Translations under genes and position numbers: made by a program
Assembly (NCBI GenBank): GCA_003164035.1
Contig: PLRS01000052.1
Coordinates: 91,659 to 155,658 of the forward strand
Length of the DNA: 64,000 bases
DNA from: Bryobacterales bacterium
Lineage (GTDB): Bacteria; Acidobacteriota; Terriglobia; Bryobacterales; Bryobacteraceae
Direction of reading: 5' to 3'
Shown here: positions 27,377 through 37,125 of the stretch, piece by piece
Layout: the number at the start of each line of letters is the position of its first letter
Numbering within the stretch: the stretch's first letter is position 1
Notes under the pieces: generated by a model
Seen by the model: only the letters and a program-made list of their open reading frames with translations
What the model was told of the DNA's origin: nothing
Databases searched by the model: none

Positions 27377-28978
27377 TCAGCGGGTGGCTTTCGGAGCCCC
27401 CGCGATAGGGACTTCGGCCGGCGGCGCTCCCAGTTTTTCGAGCAGGGCGATGGTGTCGGGATGTTCCATGGGCAAGTGGGCATTGACCATGGGACCGTTG
27501 GCCATGTCCGTGACGGTTTGGCCTTTCTTGCTGCGAACGTCCAGCTTGGCGCCTTTTTCCACCAGGAATTCAACCACGTCGTTATCGCCCCGGTAAGCCG
27601 CGCCGTGCAGTGCGGTGTAGTTGTAGATATCGTGAGCGTTGACGTCGGCGCCCAGCTCCACGCAATACTTCACCGTGGCCAGCCACGCGCCGGGGACGTT
27701 GCGAGAGGAATTCGCACCCCATCCCAGACCCGCGGCCGCCATCAGCGGCGTCACACCCTCTTCGGTTGCGAGATTGGGATCGGCGCCGTACCGCACCAGC
27801 AGGCGCATGGCTGTAACGTCGCTCGATTGTGCCGCGCGCCAGAAAGCCGTCGCGCCTTTCTTGTCCACCCACTCCTGATTGTGCGATGTCGGCCGGAACC
27901 AAAGCGTCTTGGCAAGCTGTGCGTTGGGCTTGGCGCCGTGCTCCAGCAGGATGCTCATCAGCGCCAGATAGCCGGTCTTTTCCTGAGTGGTGATGGGGTT
28001 CGGTCCCCAGCCGACCTGGGCCCATTCGGTGTCTTCGGCGGCATAGAGCGGCGTCAGTCCATCCATGTTGGCGAGGTTCGTATCGGCGCCGTGTTCCACC
28101 AGGTAAGCCGCCAGATCGTAGTGGCCGTTGGCGACGGCGATCGTCAGCGGACTGGTCTGGTCGCCGTCCGAGACCTGGTTGATGGCGGCGCCCGAATCGA
28201 GCAGCGCCCGAACCGCCTCGGTGTTGCCGTTGCGCGCCGCCAGCAACAACGCCGTCATTCCGCCCATGACGGTAGCCGCCGCCCCGCGCGCCTGGCCGCC
28301 GGCGGCACCGCGCCCGCCCCTTCCGCCCGTGCGCGCCGCCGCTCCACCGCGCCCGGCGGCACCATTGCCGGCGGCGGCCGGCAGCGGATTGCCATCTTCA
28401 TCGAAGCGCGGACGCCCGAGCTTCACCACGCGGCTGGTCACGGCGGCGTCCGCGCCTCGCGCCAGCAGCAGACGGATCGCCGCGGCACGATTCTCGGCCG
28501 CCGCAAACATCAGCGCCGTCTCGCCGCGCGCGGCTTCCCTGGCATTGGGCTGGGCGCCGCGATCGAGCAACGTCCCGACCGCCTCCGCGCTGCCGGAAGA
28601 AGCCGCCAGCATCAGAGGAGTAGCGCCGTTGGTGGCCGCGGCGTTGGCGTCCGCACCGGCCTTCAAAAGGGCCGCGATCAAAGCCGCGTCGCCAGTGGTG
28701 CTGGCCAACGCCAATGGCGTAATGGCGCCCACGCGGGTCACGGCTTTTGCGTTGGCGCCGGCGGCGATCAATTGGCGCGCAAGCCCGGTGTCGTCGTGCG
28801 CCGACGCCCAGTGGAGCGCCGTCATACCCTCGCCATCAGTCTGGTTGGGGTCCACCTTCCGGGACAACAGAAGCCGCACGGCGTCGGTGTCGCCCTGCCG
28901 CGCCGCATCCACCAGGTTTAATTCCGACGCGGCGGCGGGCAGCAGCGCCAGTGCCAGCATTCCCAACGATCGTTTCAT
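27377..28978 (-). CDS. Exported ankyrin-repeat protein
   Basis: A 533-residue protein with a signal peptide (MKRSLGMLALALLPAAASE), so it is predicted periplasmic or secreted. About ten ankyrin repeats are visible, each with a TPL.LAA..G......LL..GA..N pattern, broken near residues 195-235 by a Gly/Ala/Arg-rich insert. It is 15 bases from the DUF1552 stop and 22 bases from the creatininase-like start. No enzyme domain is seen, so it is likely a scaffold or binding protein for its exported cluster partners. Its presence with DUF1592 and DUF1552 genes fits a recurring arrangement I associate with acidobacteria and planctomycetes. Confidence 0.88.
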   Translation of the reverse strand: MKRSLGMLALALLPAAASELNLVDAARQGDTDAVRLLLSRKVDPNQTDGEGMTALHWASAHDDTGLARQLIAAGANAKAVTRVGAITPLALASTTGDAALIAALLKAGADANAAATNGATPLMLAASSGSAEAVGTLLDRGAQPNAREAARGETALMFAAAENRAAAIRLLLARGADAAVTSRVVKLGRPRFDEDGNPLPAAAGNGAAGRGGAAARTGGRGGRGAAGGQARGAAATVMGGMTALLLAARNGNTEAVRALLDSGAAINQVSDGDQTSPLTIAVANGHYDLAAYLVEHGADTNLANMDGLTPLYAAEDTEWAQVGWGPNPITTQEKTGYLALMSILLEHGAKPNAQLAKTLWFRPTSHNQEWVDKKGATAFWRAAQSSDVTAMRLLVRYGADPNLATEEGVTPLMAAAGLGWGANSSRNVPGAWLATVKYCVELGADVNAHDIYNYTALHGAAYRGDNDVVEFLVEKGAKLDVRSKKGQTVTDMANGPMVNAHLPMEHPDTIALLEKLGAPPAEVPIAGAPKATR

Positions 28979-28993
28979 GCTTCTCCTCCAGCC

Positions 28994-30370
28994 CTAGATC
29001 GCCACCAGTCCATTGCTGTCGCCGATGCTTTCGACGTCCTCCACACCCAGCTTGTGCAGCAACGTCAGGAGCACGTTCGCCATCGGCGTTCCGGGCGCGC
29101 AGCGCAAGTGCAGATTGCCGCGGAGCCGGCCGCCGGCGTGCCCCGCCAGGAATAGCGGCACACGCTTGTGGTCGTGAATGTGGGAGTCGCCCATCGGGCT
29201 TCCGTAGAGCACCACGGCATGGTCCAGCAGGTTGCCGTCGCCATCCGGCGTATTCTTCAGCTTGTCGATAAAGTACGCCACTTTGCCGACATGATACTGG
29301 TTCAACTTGGCGAACTCGGCGATGGTCTCGGGTTTTTCGCCGTGGTGCGACAGGGCGTGGAAGGGGGTCTTCACGCCGCTTACCGGGTACACCCGGGAGC
29401 TGACGTCGCGGCTCATTTTGAAAGAAGCGACGCGCGTCACCCCGGACATGAAAGCCAATGCCTGCAGGTCGAACATCAGGCGCACGTGCTCTTCGAACGA
29501 GTCGGGCACACCCACGGGAGCTTCCGGCAGCGCCCGAGCCTCGCCGCTGGCATTATACTTCTCGATCCGCTCGATGCGCCGCTCCACCTCGCGCACGTCG
29601 TCCAGATAGTCGTTCAACCGGCTTCGGTCGGATGGGCCCAGGTCCCGCTCCAGCCGCGGAATTTCGTGCACGATCCGGTCGAGGATGCCGCGGTCCGCTT
29701 GACGGCGCTCCAGCCGCTCCCCCGCCGTTGCGCCGTCCCCGAACAGGCGTTCGAAAACCACGCGCGGGTCCATCTCCATTGGCAGCGGCGTGGTAGGCGA
29801 CGCCCACGAAATGGTGTTGGCGTAGACGCAGCTATAGCCGTAACCGCAAGCACCCGATAGCGAACCAACGTCCTCGATGCAGAGCTGGATCGAGGGCAGC
29901 GGCGTATCCTGACCGAATTTCTGGGCATAGATCTGGTCGATCGACGCCCCGAGCAGGATGTCCGACCCTTCGGTCATTTTGGGATGCGCGGCGGTAAGGA
30001 AAACCGCCGAGGAGCGGGTGTGGTCGGCGCCTTCCTCGGATGGGGAAAGCGCCCGCGCGTTGTTGAGGTCGGTATCGCTGACGATGGTCACATATTCGCG
30101 ATACGGTTCGAGCGATTGGAGGGTCGGCGTGAATTCGAAGTCGGGGCCATCCTTCGCCGGCGACCAGTAGTGCTTGGCGCCGCCGTCGAGGGTGCTGCCG
30201 GCCGCGCCATGAACGATTTCGATGGCTGCAAGACGCGGCTGCGGTGCAGCGGCCGTCTTCCGCAGCGGCGTCTGTGCCGGCACCATGGAATCGAGCAGAG
30301 GCAAGGCGATGGATACGCCGATGCCGCGAAGGACCTCGCGGCGGGAGAGATGTTTTCGTGTGACAAACAT
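28994..30370 (-). CDS. DUF1552 protein, exported
   Basis: A 458-residue protein of the DUF1552 family. The N-terminus KHLSRREVLRGIGVSIALPLLD has a twin-arginine-like signal (SRREVLRG). Typical family segments follow: HYWSPAKDGPDFEFTPTLQSLEPYR, AVFLTAAHPKMTEG, SIDQIYAQKFGQDTPLPSIQL, FHALSHHGEKPETI and HIHDHKRVPLFLAG. The fold resembles sulfatase/alkaline-phosphatase-like proteins, but activity is unknown. It lies 63 bases after the DUF1592 gene and 15 bases before the ankyrin gene in one minus-strand operon. DUF1552 and DUF1592 genes are commonly neighbours. Confidence 0.9.
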   Translation of the reverse strand: MFVTRKHLSRREVLRGIGVSIALPLLDSMVPAQTPLRKTAAAPQPRLAAIEIVHGAAGSTLDGGAKHYWSPAKDGPDFEFTPTLQSLEPYREYVTIVSDTDLNNARALSPSEEGADHTRSSAVFLTAAHPKMTEGSDILLGASIDQIYAQKFGQDTPLPSIQLCIEDVGSLSGACGYGYSCVYANTISWASPTTPLPMEMDPRVVFERLFGDGATAGERLERRQADRGILDRIVHEIPRLERDLGPSDRSRLNDYLDDVREVERRIERIEKYNASGEARALPEAPVGVPDSFEEHVRLMFDLQALAFMSGVTRVASFKMSRDVSSRVYPVSGVKTPFHALSHHGEKPETIAEFAKLNQYHVGKVAYFIDKLKNTPDGDGNLLDHAVVLYGSPMGDSHIHDHKRVPLFLAGHAGGRLRGNLHLRCAPGTPMANVLLTLLHKLGVEDVESIGDSNGLVAI

Positions 30371-30433
30371 GATTCGGTTCCTCGGATCGCTTTCACTTAC
30401 TACTCAACCGCTCACTAAGTACTTGCTCAGCGG

Positions 30434-32815
30434 TCATTTCCTAATCGTCACCGCGACCTGCTCAGCCACCTCGGTCGCGGGCATCTCCTCGGCCCGGCGC
30501 ATTTGGAATGGGAGGCTTCGGACGATGCCCAGAACGTACTCGGAAAACCTGTTGCCTCGCAATGCCGCGCCGCGGTCGATGGCTCGCACCGCCGGCATGT
30601 CGTAGGGCTCCAGGCCCCGCCCTAACGCGTAGGCCAACAACTTCGCGCTGAACACGCGGATAAACGCGTCGGAATGGTTCACCAGAGCCCTGCGCAGACT
30701 CGCCGGACCGTCGACCTTCACCCCGTCCACCAGTTGCCCGGAAGCGTCGACGTCGCCGGTACCGTCGTGAATGCGCCAGGCGCCGGTGGCGTCGAAATTC
30801 TCCAGCGCGAATCCGATCGGGTCCATGATTTGATGACAGGAGGCGCAGGCCGGGTTGGAGCGATGCTCTTCCAGGCGCACCCGCACCGGAACGGTCTTGG
30901 TATTAGCGGCGCTTTCTTTCAGCGGCGGAACGTTAGCCGGCGGACTCGGCGGCGGCGCGCCCAGCAGATTGTCGAGAATCCATTTGCCGCGCACCACCGG
31001 CGAAGTGCGATTGGCGAACGAGGTGACGGTGAGGATGCTTGCCTGACCCAGCAATCCACGACGATTATCGTCGGTTACCGCAACCCGCCGGAAACGGTTG
31101 CCTTCCACGTTGGGGATGCCGTAGTGCCGGGCCAGGCGCTCGTCGACAAAAGTGTAGTCCGCCGTCAGCAGGTCGACCACGTTGCGGTTTTCGCGCACGA
31201 TGCTGTCGAAGAAGAGCTCGGTCTCGCGCTGCATGGACTGCAGCAGATTATTGTCGAAGTTCGGGTAGGTGAAGACGTCCGGCTGCGCGCCGCTCAGGTT
31301 GCGCAGGTAGAGCCACTGGCCGGCAAAATTGCGCGCCAGGGCCGCGGAGCGCGGATCGGCCAGCATGCGCCTGACCTGGCGCTCCAGAACCAGCGGATCG
31401 GCCAGCCTGTTCCGGCTCGCCAGATTCAGCAGTTCATCGTCCGGCGCGGTGCTCCACAGGAAATAAGACAGGCGGGAAGCCAGTTCCAGGTTGCTGACGC
31501 GGTAGTTCTTGCCCGGCGCCGCGCTCGGAGGCATACCCTCGAAGCGGAATACAAACTGCGGGTCGGCCAGAATCGCCTGTAGAGCCACGCGGATGCCGGA
31601 TTCGAAATCTCCCTGGTTGCGGGCTTCCTGAAAGACGCTCAACAGGTCTTCGAGATCCGCGGCGGTCGCCGGCCGGCGGTACGCGCGCCGGGCCAGTGCG
31701 GACAGAATCCTGCGCGCGCACGGGATTTCTTCGCTTTCGCCGGTTGGACGGCAGGCGAAAATCCTGTCGCGGCTAGGGGTGTCGCTCACCCCGGTTGCGT
31801 GGTAAGGCCCGTCGATGCCCAGGTCCCTCAGGTGTGGCAGCGTAGTCAATCCCTGGATCTGGCCCGCGAACAGGTCCCCCAGACTCTGCTCGTAAGGCAT
31901 CAGGAAATCGTCCGCCGGACCCGAAGCCGCCTCGATAAACGAAGCCGTGACGGTCCGAGGCCCCGCTTTGACCTTGATGGGAGGCGTGCGCAGGTCTTCG
32001 TCGACCTTGATGCGCGGGTTGACGTTCATGAGGGCCACGCGCTCGCCGTTCACCGCCACTTCCACCTGCTGATCCTTGGCCGTGGTGCCAAAAACAAAAG
32101 TGTTGGTAGTGAAGTAGAGCGTCAGGCGGAACGTATATTCGCCGTCGGCCGGAAAATTGTGCCGGAATACGGCGCCCCCGCGCGTGCCGAAAGGCGTGCC
32201 TTCCACATGGCGGGTCTGGGAGAACGTCGATGGGATGTGGTAGGTCTCCACCAGCGGCCTCATCTTCGCGTCACCCACCGCCAGGCGGCTGATCCTGCCG
32301 GCCGCCCGCACGTAGGCCTCCATCAACGTGGGAGACACGTTGAGCACCTCCGCCATGTTGTCGAAGCCATGACTCATGTCGTCGGGCGGCAGCAGGGAAG
32401 CTACGTCCACGTCCAGGCCGAGCAGGTCATGCACGGAGTTGGCGTATTCGGTCCGATTGAGACGATGGAGCGACGGACGGCCCGGATTGGGGTGCGCGAT
32501 GGCAGCCCGGTCGAGGGCGGTCTCGAGTGACTCGACAAAGCCGTTGAGGGCCGCCCGTTCCGGCCGCGGCGCGCGGGCCGGCGGCATCATTCCGGCCCGC
32601 AACTTGACGATGACCTTTTCCCACGTCTTCGGATCCGTTTCCGGGTGCGCGGCGTCGAGTTTGGAAAACGTCAAACCGCCGGAACGGAGCTTGTCGTTGT
32701 GGCAGCCCGCGCAATAGCGTTGGACCAGGGCCGGTCCCGCCTGTTGGTGCGGAACACTCTGCGCCCCGGCCGTTGCGGCAGCCAGCAATGCCAGTCCCGC
32801 TACTGTCCGGACCAT
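30434..32815 (-). CDS. DUF1592/DUF1588-type exported cytochrome-like protein
   Basis: About 793 residues with a signal peptide (MVRTVAGLALLAAATAGAQ). A c-type haem motif, CAGCH (in VQRYCAGCHNDKLRSGGL), opens the protein as in planctomycete-type cytochromes. The DUF1587/1595/1592/1588/1585 series follows: RLNRTEYANSVHDLLGLDVD, RRAYRRPATAADLEDLL, SRLSYFLWSTAPDDELL, NRTSPVVRGKWILDNLLGAPPP and SNPACASCHQIMDPIGFALENFDATG with a second CxxCH. Two haem sites suggest electron transfer in the periplasm. It starts 16 bases after the TonB receptor stop. Substrate unknown. Confidence 0.92.
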   Translation of the reverse strand: MVRTVAGLALLAAATAGAQSVPHQQAGPALVQRYCAGCHNDKLRSGGLTFSKLDAAHPETDPKTWEKVIVKLRAGMMPPARAPRPERAALNGFVESLETALDRAAIAHPNPGRPSLHRLNRTEYANSVHDLLGLDVDVASLLPPDDMSHGFDNMAEVLNVSPTLMEAYVRAAGRISRLAVGDAKMRPLVETYHIPSTFSQTRHVEGTPFGTRGGAVFRHNFPADGEYTFRLTLYFTTNTFVFGTTAKDQQVEVAVNGERVALMNVNPRIKVDEDLRTPPIKVKAGPRTVTASFIEAASGPADDFLMPYEQSLGDLFAGQIQGLTTLPHLRDLGIDGPYHATGVSDTPSRDRIFACRPTGESEEIPCARRILSALARRAYRRPATAADLEDLLSVFQEARNQGDFESGIRVALQAILADPQFVFRFEGMPPSAAPGKNYRVSNLELASRLSYFLWSTAPDDELLNLASRNRLADPLVLERQVRRMLADPRSAALARNFAGQWLYLRNLSGAQPDVFTYPNFDNNLLQSMQRETELFFDSIVRENRNVVDLLTADYTFVDERLARHYGIPNVEGNRFRRVAVTDDNRRGLLGQASILTVTSFANRTSPVVRGKWILDNLLGAPPPSPPANVPPLKESAANTKTVPVRVRLEEHRSNPACASCHQIMDPIGFALENFDATGAWRIHDGTGDVDASGQLVDGVKVDGPASLRRALVNHSDAFIRVFSAKLLAYALGRGLEPYDMPAVRAIDRGAALRGNRFSEYVLGIVRSLPFQMRRAEEMPATEVAEQVAVTIRK

Positions 32816-32828
32816 GTCACCCCACACT

Positions 32829-35800
32829 CTAGAAATGCACCCGCAAGCCGAACTCCATGGTGCGCGGTGTGTTCGCCTGGGCGGTAACCACGCCCCAGGT
32901 TTGCGGACTGTCGATGTTCAGGCTCGGCGTGGAAGGCTGGAAGTGATTCAGCGTGTTGTAGACCTGAATCGACAGGGTGGCGCCGATTCTTTCGGTGGCG
33001 CGAATCTCTTTGGAGAGAGTGGCATCGAGATTAAATGTCGGGAAGCCACGTATCGGTCCGGCGCCGCTGGCGTTGTTGTCGAGACCCAGAATCAGGGGAC
33101 GAAACTCGGAAAAGACCGCGTTAGGATTGGCGAACAGGTTAATTCCCGATCCGCCCGACGACAGGTTCCCGTTCACTCCCGCGCCGCTGGCCACGGTGAC
33201 GTGGTAGTGCGCCGAATTCCCGCCGGTAAAGGCGGTTACCAATTGAGCGTTCTCGACGGCAGTGTTGCTGTTGCCGTATTCTTCGCCGTACGACTGGGCG
33301 TCCGACGCACTACCCGTGCCGATACCGACTTCGACCGGTGAGCCACTCTGGGCGGTGAACAGCGGTGCCACCGCCCAGCCTCCGAGGACGTGCCCGAGCA
33401 CCCCGCGCTGACCGCGGAAGAACGGCAGCTTATAGAGCATCAGTAAGTTGTAAGTGAACCGGAGGTCGAAGCCCTGGGGACCATAGGAATCGTGCATGTC
33501 CCAGGGATCGACCACCGTCTGCGAACTGCTGCTCTGTGCCGAATCCGCCGTGCCCAGCGCGCGGCTCCAGGTGAAGTTGGATTGTGCCGTGAGGCCGTGC
33601 CAATCGCGGGAAGTGAAGCGCAGAAATGCGGCGTTGTAATTGCCGAAGCCGACGCTCGATGCCATTTCGTAGGAAGTGAGCTGCGTGCCCACGCTCCCGC
33701 CATTGACGGCCGGCGAAGCCAGCAGCGTGCGGCCCAGAGTCCACGAAGGCGCGGCGTTGAGCGCGCTCCACAGGTTGTAGACCTGGGTCGAAACGATGGC
33801 GGATTTCTGCAGGCTGGCCACCGCCGCCGTGCAACTGCCGTAGCCGGCGCAATACTTCGAGCTGGCGCCTCCGAGCGCGGTCTCCAGGAACGGCTGCGCG
33901 GTGATGGCTTGGCCGGCGCTGACTTCTTCGTACAGATTGGCGAAAGCGTTGGCGAAGGTCTGCCCGCCCAGCGTAGTCATGGTGGGAACCGCGTCGATGT
34001 TGACCAGGTTGTATTCGTTGCGGATGATGCGCCCCACGTAGCCGGCTTCGACGGTCACTCGGGCGGAGAGGGCGCGTTGAATGGTGAAGTTGAATTGGTC
34101 GGAGCGGTCGGGCCGGAACTTAGGATCGACACCGGCGCCGTCGCCGGCGGAAATCGCGCCATTGATGCCCGAATAATAAGGCTGGGGCAATGTCTGTGTC
34201 ACCGGAAGCGGGAAGGACAGGCCGTCGGTGCCGATGCGAAAGGCCGACGTGGGATTCACGCCGTTGATGCCGAGGCATTGGCCGGTGATGCTGGCCCCGA
34301 TGCACTGGTCGACCTGTTCCAGCCCGGCGCCCAACACCGGGCTGCCTACCACGCGGCCGCCATTCAGGCGTCCGTAGATGCGGCTATATCCTCCCCGGAC
34401 CACCGTCTTTCCGCGGCCGAATAGCTTGCCCGGCGCGCCATCGTTGAAGTTCGGATTCCAGGCTGCCGCCAGGCGTGGACTGAGCTCGCCATAGAAAGGA
34501 TCGAACGGGTACTTCTCTCCGCCGCCGACGTTGCGCACGGTGGCAAAACCGACCGTCGGATCGTAGACCCGGCCCGCCAGCGCGGCTTGTTGCTTCTTGG
34601 CCAGATAACTCACCAGGTCGATAGGAACGCTTGTATTTGCCTGGTCGACGAGCTGCACCTGTTTGCCATCCAGTTCGTAGGGAGGCATTTCAATGGCGTA
34701 ACCGAGGCCATAAGTCAAGGTAAAGGTTGGGCGAATGTGCCAGCTATCGGAAGCATAGAAGTTATAGCTGGGCACGATGGCGTGAACCGAAATCGGATCG
34801 GTAACCGGGTCCAGGGTCAGGTTGGAACCGCTGCGCGTGTACATCACCTGGGGCTGGGAGACAATACCCAGGACTTCGGCATAAAGATTCTGCCAATTGG
34901 AAGACTGACTCGAAGCCAGGCCGGCGGCTTGATAAGCGGTAGTAACCAGGCCGGAGCCGCTGCCGATCTGGTAAACGGGCCAGGAATCCGTGGCGATGCC
35001 ATTGTCGTTGCGGGTGTAGAAATCGAAGTTGCGGGTATAAGACGCCCCGAACTGCAGGAAGTGGTTATCATGAAGCAGCGTCAAATCGTCGCGATAGTTC
35101 TGGTCGTGTCCGTCCCAGGCGCGCTGCCGCGTACTGGAACTGTCCACGTTGTAAGGAATCAGGGCGTTGGACGATTCGCCGCCGATTTCGACGGCCGCGC
35201 CCAAACCCGCCAACTGAGGCGTGCCGCCCGCGTCGGCCCACGCCCAGTAATTGCGGATGTAATTGAAATGGAAATCGTTGGTGAGGGTTGGCGTAATGTT
35301 GGTAGTCAACCCTGTCACGAAATATTCGCCCTTTTGCGGTTTGGTAAAGGAAGCGGCGGCCTGTCCGAGAGTGTCGCCGGGCAGCGCGCCGCCGATATCC
35401 ACCTGACCCGAAGTCAACTGATTGAAGGTGTAATATCGGTCGCTGACGGTGAAGTGGTTGCGCGAGCCGAAGTCGTGGTCGATTCGCTCCACCGCGAAGC
35501 GCTGGGTTTGCGGCAGGTTCACATTGGAGCGATACCCCTGGGTATTGTACAGATCGCCGGACTGCGGATCGTTGGGGAGCGGCATGTACTTCGACCAGAT
35601 TTGGTTCACGACCGGGTTGAGCCCGAGGCCGCGCGGGTCGCATAAGGCTCCTCCGACGCAGGTCGCCGGGGCATAAGTGGTCCCATTGACGGTCACCGGA
35701 TAGGGGTTCAGGTTATAAGCCGAATACACGCCCGCGCTATTGGGCACCTGAATCACTCCGGCCCGCATCAGTGCCGTGGGAACGGATCTCTCGACGGTGG

Positions 35801-36857
35801 TGGCATTAGGGTAATCGTAGCCTTCGAAATTGCCGAAGAAATAGGTCTTTCCGCCAATCCATTTGGGCAGCAGCGGACCGCCCAGCGCCGCGCCGTAATG
35901 GTTGCGGTGGGTTTTGGGTAAGGGTGTGTAGGGGAGGTTACCGGACGGAGTGTGATCGTCCTTCCAGGTGTTGGCCGCGCCCACGTTGCTGGCGTAAAAG
36001 TACTCGTACAAGGCGCCGTGAAAATCATTGGTGCCACGCTTGGTCACCAACTGAACCTGGCTGCCGGCCGCTCCGTTGAAATCGGCGGTCTGATTACTGA
36101 GGTTCACCTTGAACTCTTCCACACTCTCGATGGGCGTGGGAACTACCGCGCTGGGCGCGCCGTTGGAGGCGAAGCTGGTGGTATAGGAGTTGCTCGTCCC
36201 GGCCATGTCGTCGTTCACGTTGCCGCCATCGAGTTGGAACGAATTCTGGTCGCTCTGCACCCCCGCCACCTGACCACTGGGGGTGACGCCGACTTGCAGG
36301 ACGGATAGCGAGGACACATCGCGGTTCAGGTTGGGCAGCAGCAGCAGGGACTCTCCGGCAATGGTAGCGCCCACTGTGGCGTTCAGCGTCTGCAACTCGG
36401 CCCCGGCCGACGCGGTTACCTCCACGGTGGTCGAGGTCGTTCCCACTTCCAGCTTGACATTCAGCGCCAGGCTCAATCCCACGTCCACCTTCTGCTCCGG
36501 CACCCGCACCAGGGCGAATCCGGGATGCGCGACCGTCAAATCGTAGATACCCGGGGGAACGTCGACGAAATCGTAGCGTCCGGCCGGGTTGCTGACCGTG
36601 GCGCGAACCGTTTTGGTCGCCACATCCACCAATTGGACCGTGGCGCTCACGACCACGGCGCCAGCCTGGTCGGTCACCTGCCCGCTCACCGTTCCGGAAG
36701 CGGCGGCTTGTCCCCACAGAGCCGCCGGGGTAAGCGCCATGAGCGCCAGCCCGAGTACGGCGGCAAGCCGGGTCCCAAGTCCGCGACAGCGACCCACCTG
36801 CCAACCTTGGCGAGGGAAGCCGTGGGCTCCCGAGACACCGGCCGATTCGATTCGCAT
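32829..36857 (-). CDS. TonB-dependent receptor with carboxypeptidase-regulatory N-domain (Oar-like)
   Basis: About 1342 residues. The long basic signal region ends near LMALTPAALWGQ. It is followed by a carboxypeptidase-regulatory-like beta-sandwich (SGQVTDQAGAVVVSATVQLV, RYDFVDVPPGIYDLTV), a plug domain (FQLDGGNVNDDMAGTSNSY, VTKRGTNDFHGALYEYF) and a large outer-membrane barrel ending in Phe (EFGLRVHF). This is the acidobacterial TonB receptor type thought to import large ligands. ATG 36857 has GAGAGGA upstream, and a strong promoter lies about 50 bases before it. It heads the operon, so the ligand is presumably what the downstream hydrolases act on. Confidence 0.93.
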   Translation of the reverse strand: MRIESAGVSGAHGFPRQGWQVGRCRGLGTRLAAVLGLALMALTPAALWGQAAASGTVSGQVTDQAGAVVVSATVQLVDVATKTVRATVSNPAGRYDFVDVPPGIYDLTVAHPGFALVRVPEQKVDVGLSLALNVKLEVGTTSTTVEVTASAGAELQTLNATVGATIAGESLLLLPNLNRDVSSLSVLQVGVTPSGQVAGVQSDQNSFQLDGGNVNDDMAGTSNSYTTSFASNGAPSAVVPTPIESVEEFKVNLSNQTADFNGAAGSQVQLVTKRGTNDFHGALYEYFYASNVGAANTWKDDHTPSGNLPYTPLPKTHRNHYGAALGGPLLPKWIGGKTYFFGNFEGYDYPNATTVERSVPTALMRAGVIQVPNSAGVYSAYNLNPYPVTVNGTTYAPATCVGGALCDPRGLGLNPVVNQIWSKYMPLPNDPQSGDLYNTQGYRSNVNLPQTQRFAVERIDHDFGSRNHFTVSDRYYTFNQLTSGQVDIGGALPGDTLGQAAASFTKPQKGEYFVTGLTTNITPTLTNDFHFNYIRNYWAWADAGGTPQLAGLGAAVEIGGESSNALIPYNVDSSSTRQRAWDGHDQNYRDDLTLLHDNHFLQFGASYTRNFDFYTRNDNGIATDSWPVYQIGSGSGLVTTAYQAAGLASSQSSNWQNLYAEVLGIVSQPQVMYTRSGSNLTLDPVTDPISVHAIVPSYNFYASDSWHIRPTFTLTYGLGYAIEMPPYELDGKQVQLVDQANTSVPIDLVSYLAKKQQAALAGRVYDPTVGFATVRNVGGGEKYPFDPFYGELSPRLAAAWNPNFNDGAPGKLFGRGKTVVRGGYSRIYGRLNGGRVVGSPVLGAGLEQVDQCIGASITGQCLGINGVNPTSAFRIGTDGLSFPLPVTQTLPQPYYSGINGAISAGDGAGVDPKFRPDRSDQFNFTIQRALSARVTVEAGYVGRIIRNEYNLVNIDAVPTMTTLGGQTFANAFANLYEEVSAGQAITAQPFLETALGGASSKYCAGYGSCTAAVASLQKSAIVSTQVYNLWSALNAAPSWTLGRTLLASPAVNGGSVGTQLTSYEMASSVGFGNYNAAFLRFTSRDWHGLTAQSNFTWSRALGTADSAQSSSSQTVVDPWDMHDSYGPQGFDLRFTYNLLMLYKLPFFRGQRGVLGHVLGGWAVAPLFTAQSGSPVEVGIGTGSASDAQSYGEEYGNSNTAVENAQLVTAFTGGNSAHYHVTVASGAGVNGNLSSGGSGINLFANPNAVFSEFRPLILGLDNNASGAGPIRGFPTFNLDATLSKEIRATERIGATLSIQVYNTLNHFQPSTPSLNIDSPQTWGVVTAQANTPRTMEFGLRVHF

Positions 36858-36905
36858 TGCCAAAATCCTCTCTTCTGAAGCAGATTCTAGATAATGTATA
36901 GGGAC

Positions 36906-36933
36906 ATTATACAGTACCCAAATCGACAATCAA
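36906..36933 (-). promoter_or_regulatory. Strong sigma-70-type promoter of the TonB receptor operon
   Basis: On the minus strand TTGATT (36933-36928) and a perfect TATAAT (36911-36906) are separated by 16 bases. The upstream stretch to about 36985 is exceptionally AT-rich (ATATATATAAAAT), like an UP element. Transcription would start near 36899, leaving a leader of about 42 bases. Confidence 0.7.
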
Positions 36934-36975
36934 GCCAAATATATATAAAATCCATCGACATTTTTATTTTTATTA

Positions 36976-37004
36976 TTATCAGTCAGTTACATGGATCATA
37001 CAAT
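36976..37004 (+). promoter_or_regulatory. Possible promoter of the GAF-ANTAR gene
   Basis: TTATCA (36976-36981) and TACAAT (36999-37004) are spaced 17 bases apart on the plus strand. If used, the leader would be about 265 bases and would contain the 13-bp hairpin at 37088-37125. TTGACA at 37025 has no matching -10. Confidence 0.35.
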
Positions 37005-37087
37005 GGATTTTCAAGATCGCGAGCTTGACAGGGTGCTACATACTCTACTAGTCTCTAGACAAGTGGACAAGCACGCGACCCCGAAAT

Positions 37088-37125
37088 CCCGCGCAACGGC
37101 AGTTCCCCTTTCGCCGTTGCGCGGG
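37088..37125. promoter_or_regulatory. Perfect 13-bp hairpin in the leader of the GAF-ANTAR gene
   Basis: CCCGCGCAACGGC (37088-37100) is complementary to GCCGTTGCGCGGG (37113-37125) with a 12-base loop. There is no T-run. It lies in the 420-base divergent region, 150 bases before an ANTAR protein gene, where a leader RNA structure could be regulatory. The remaining gap holds no gene. Confidence 0.6.
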
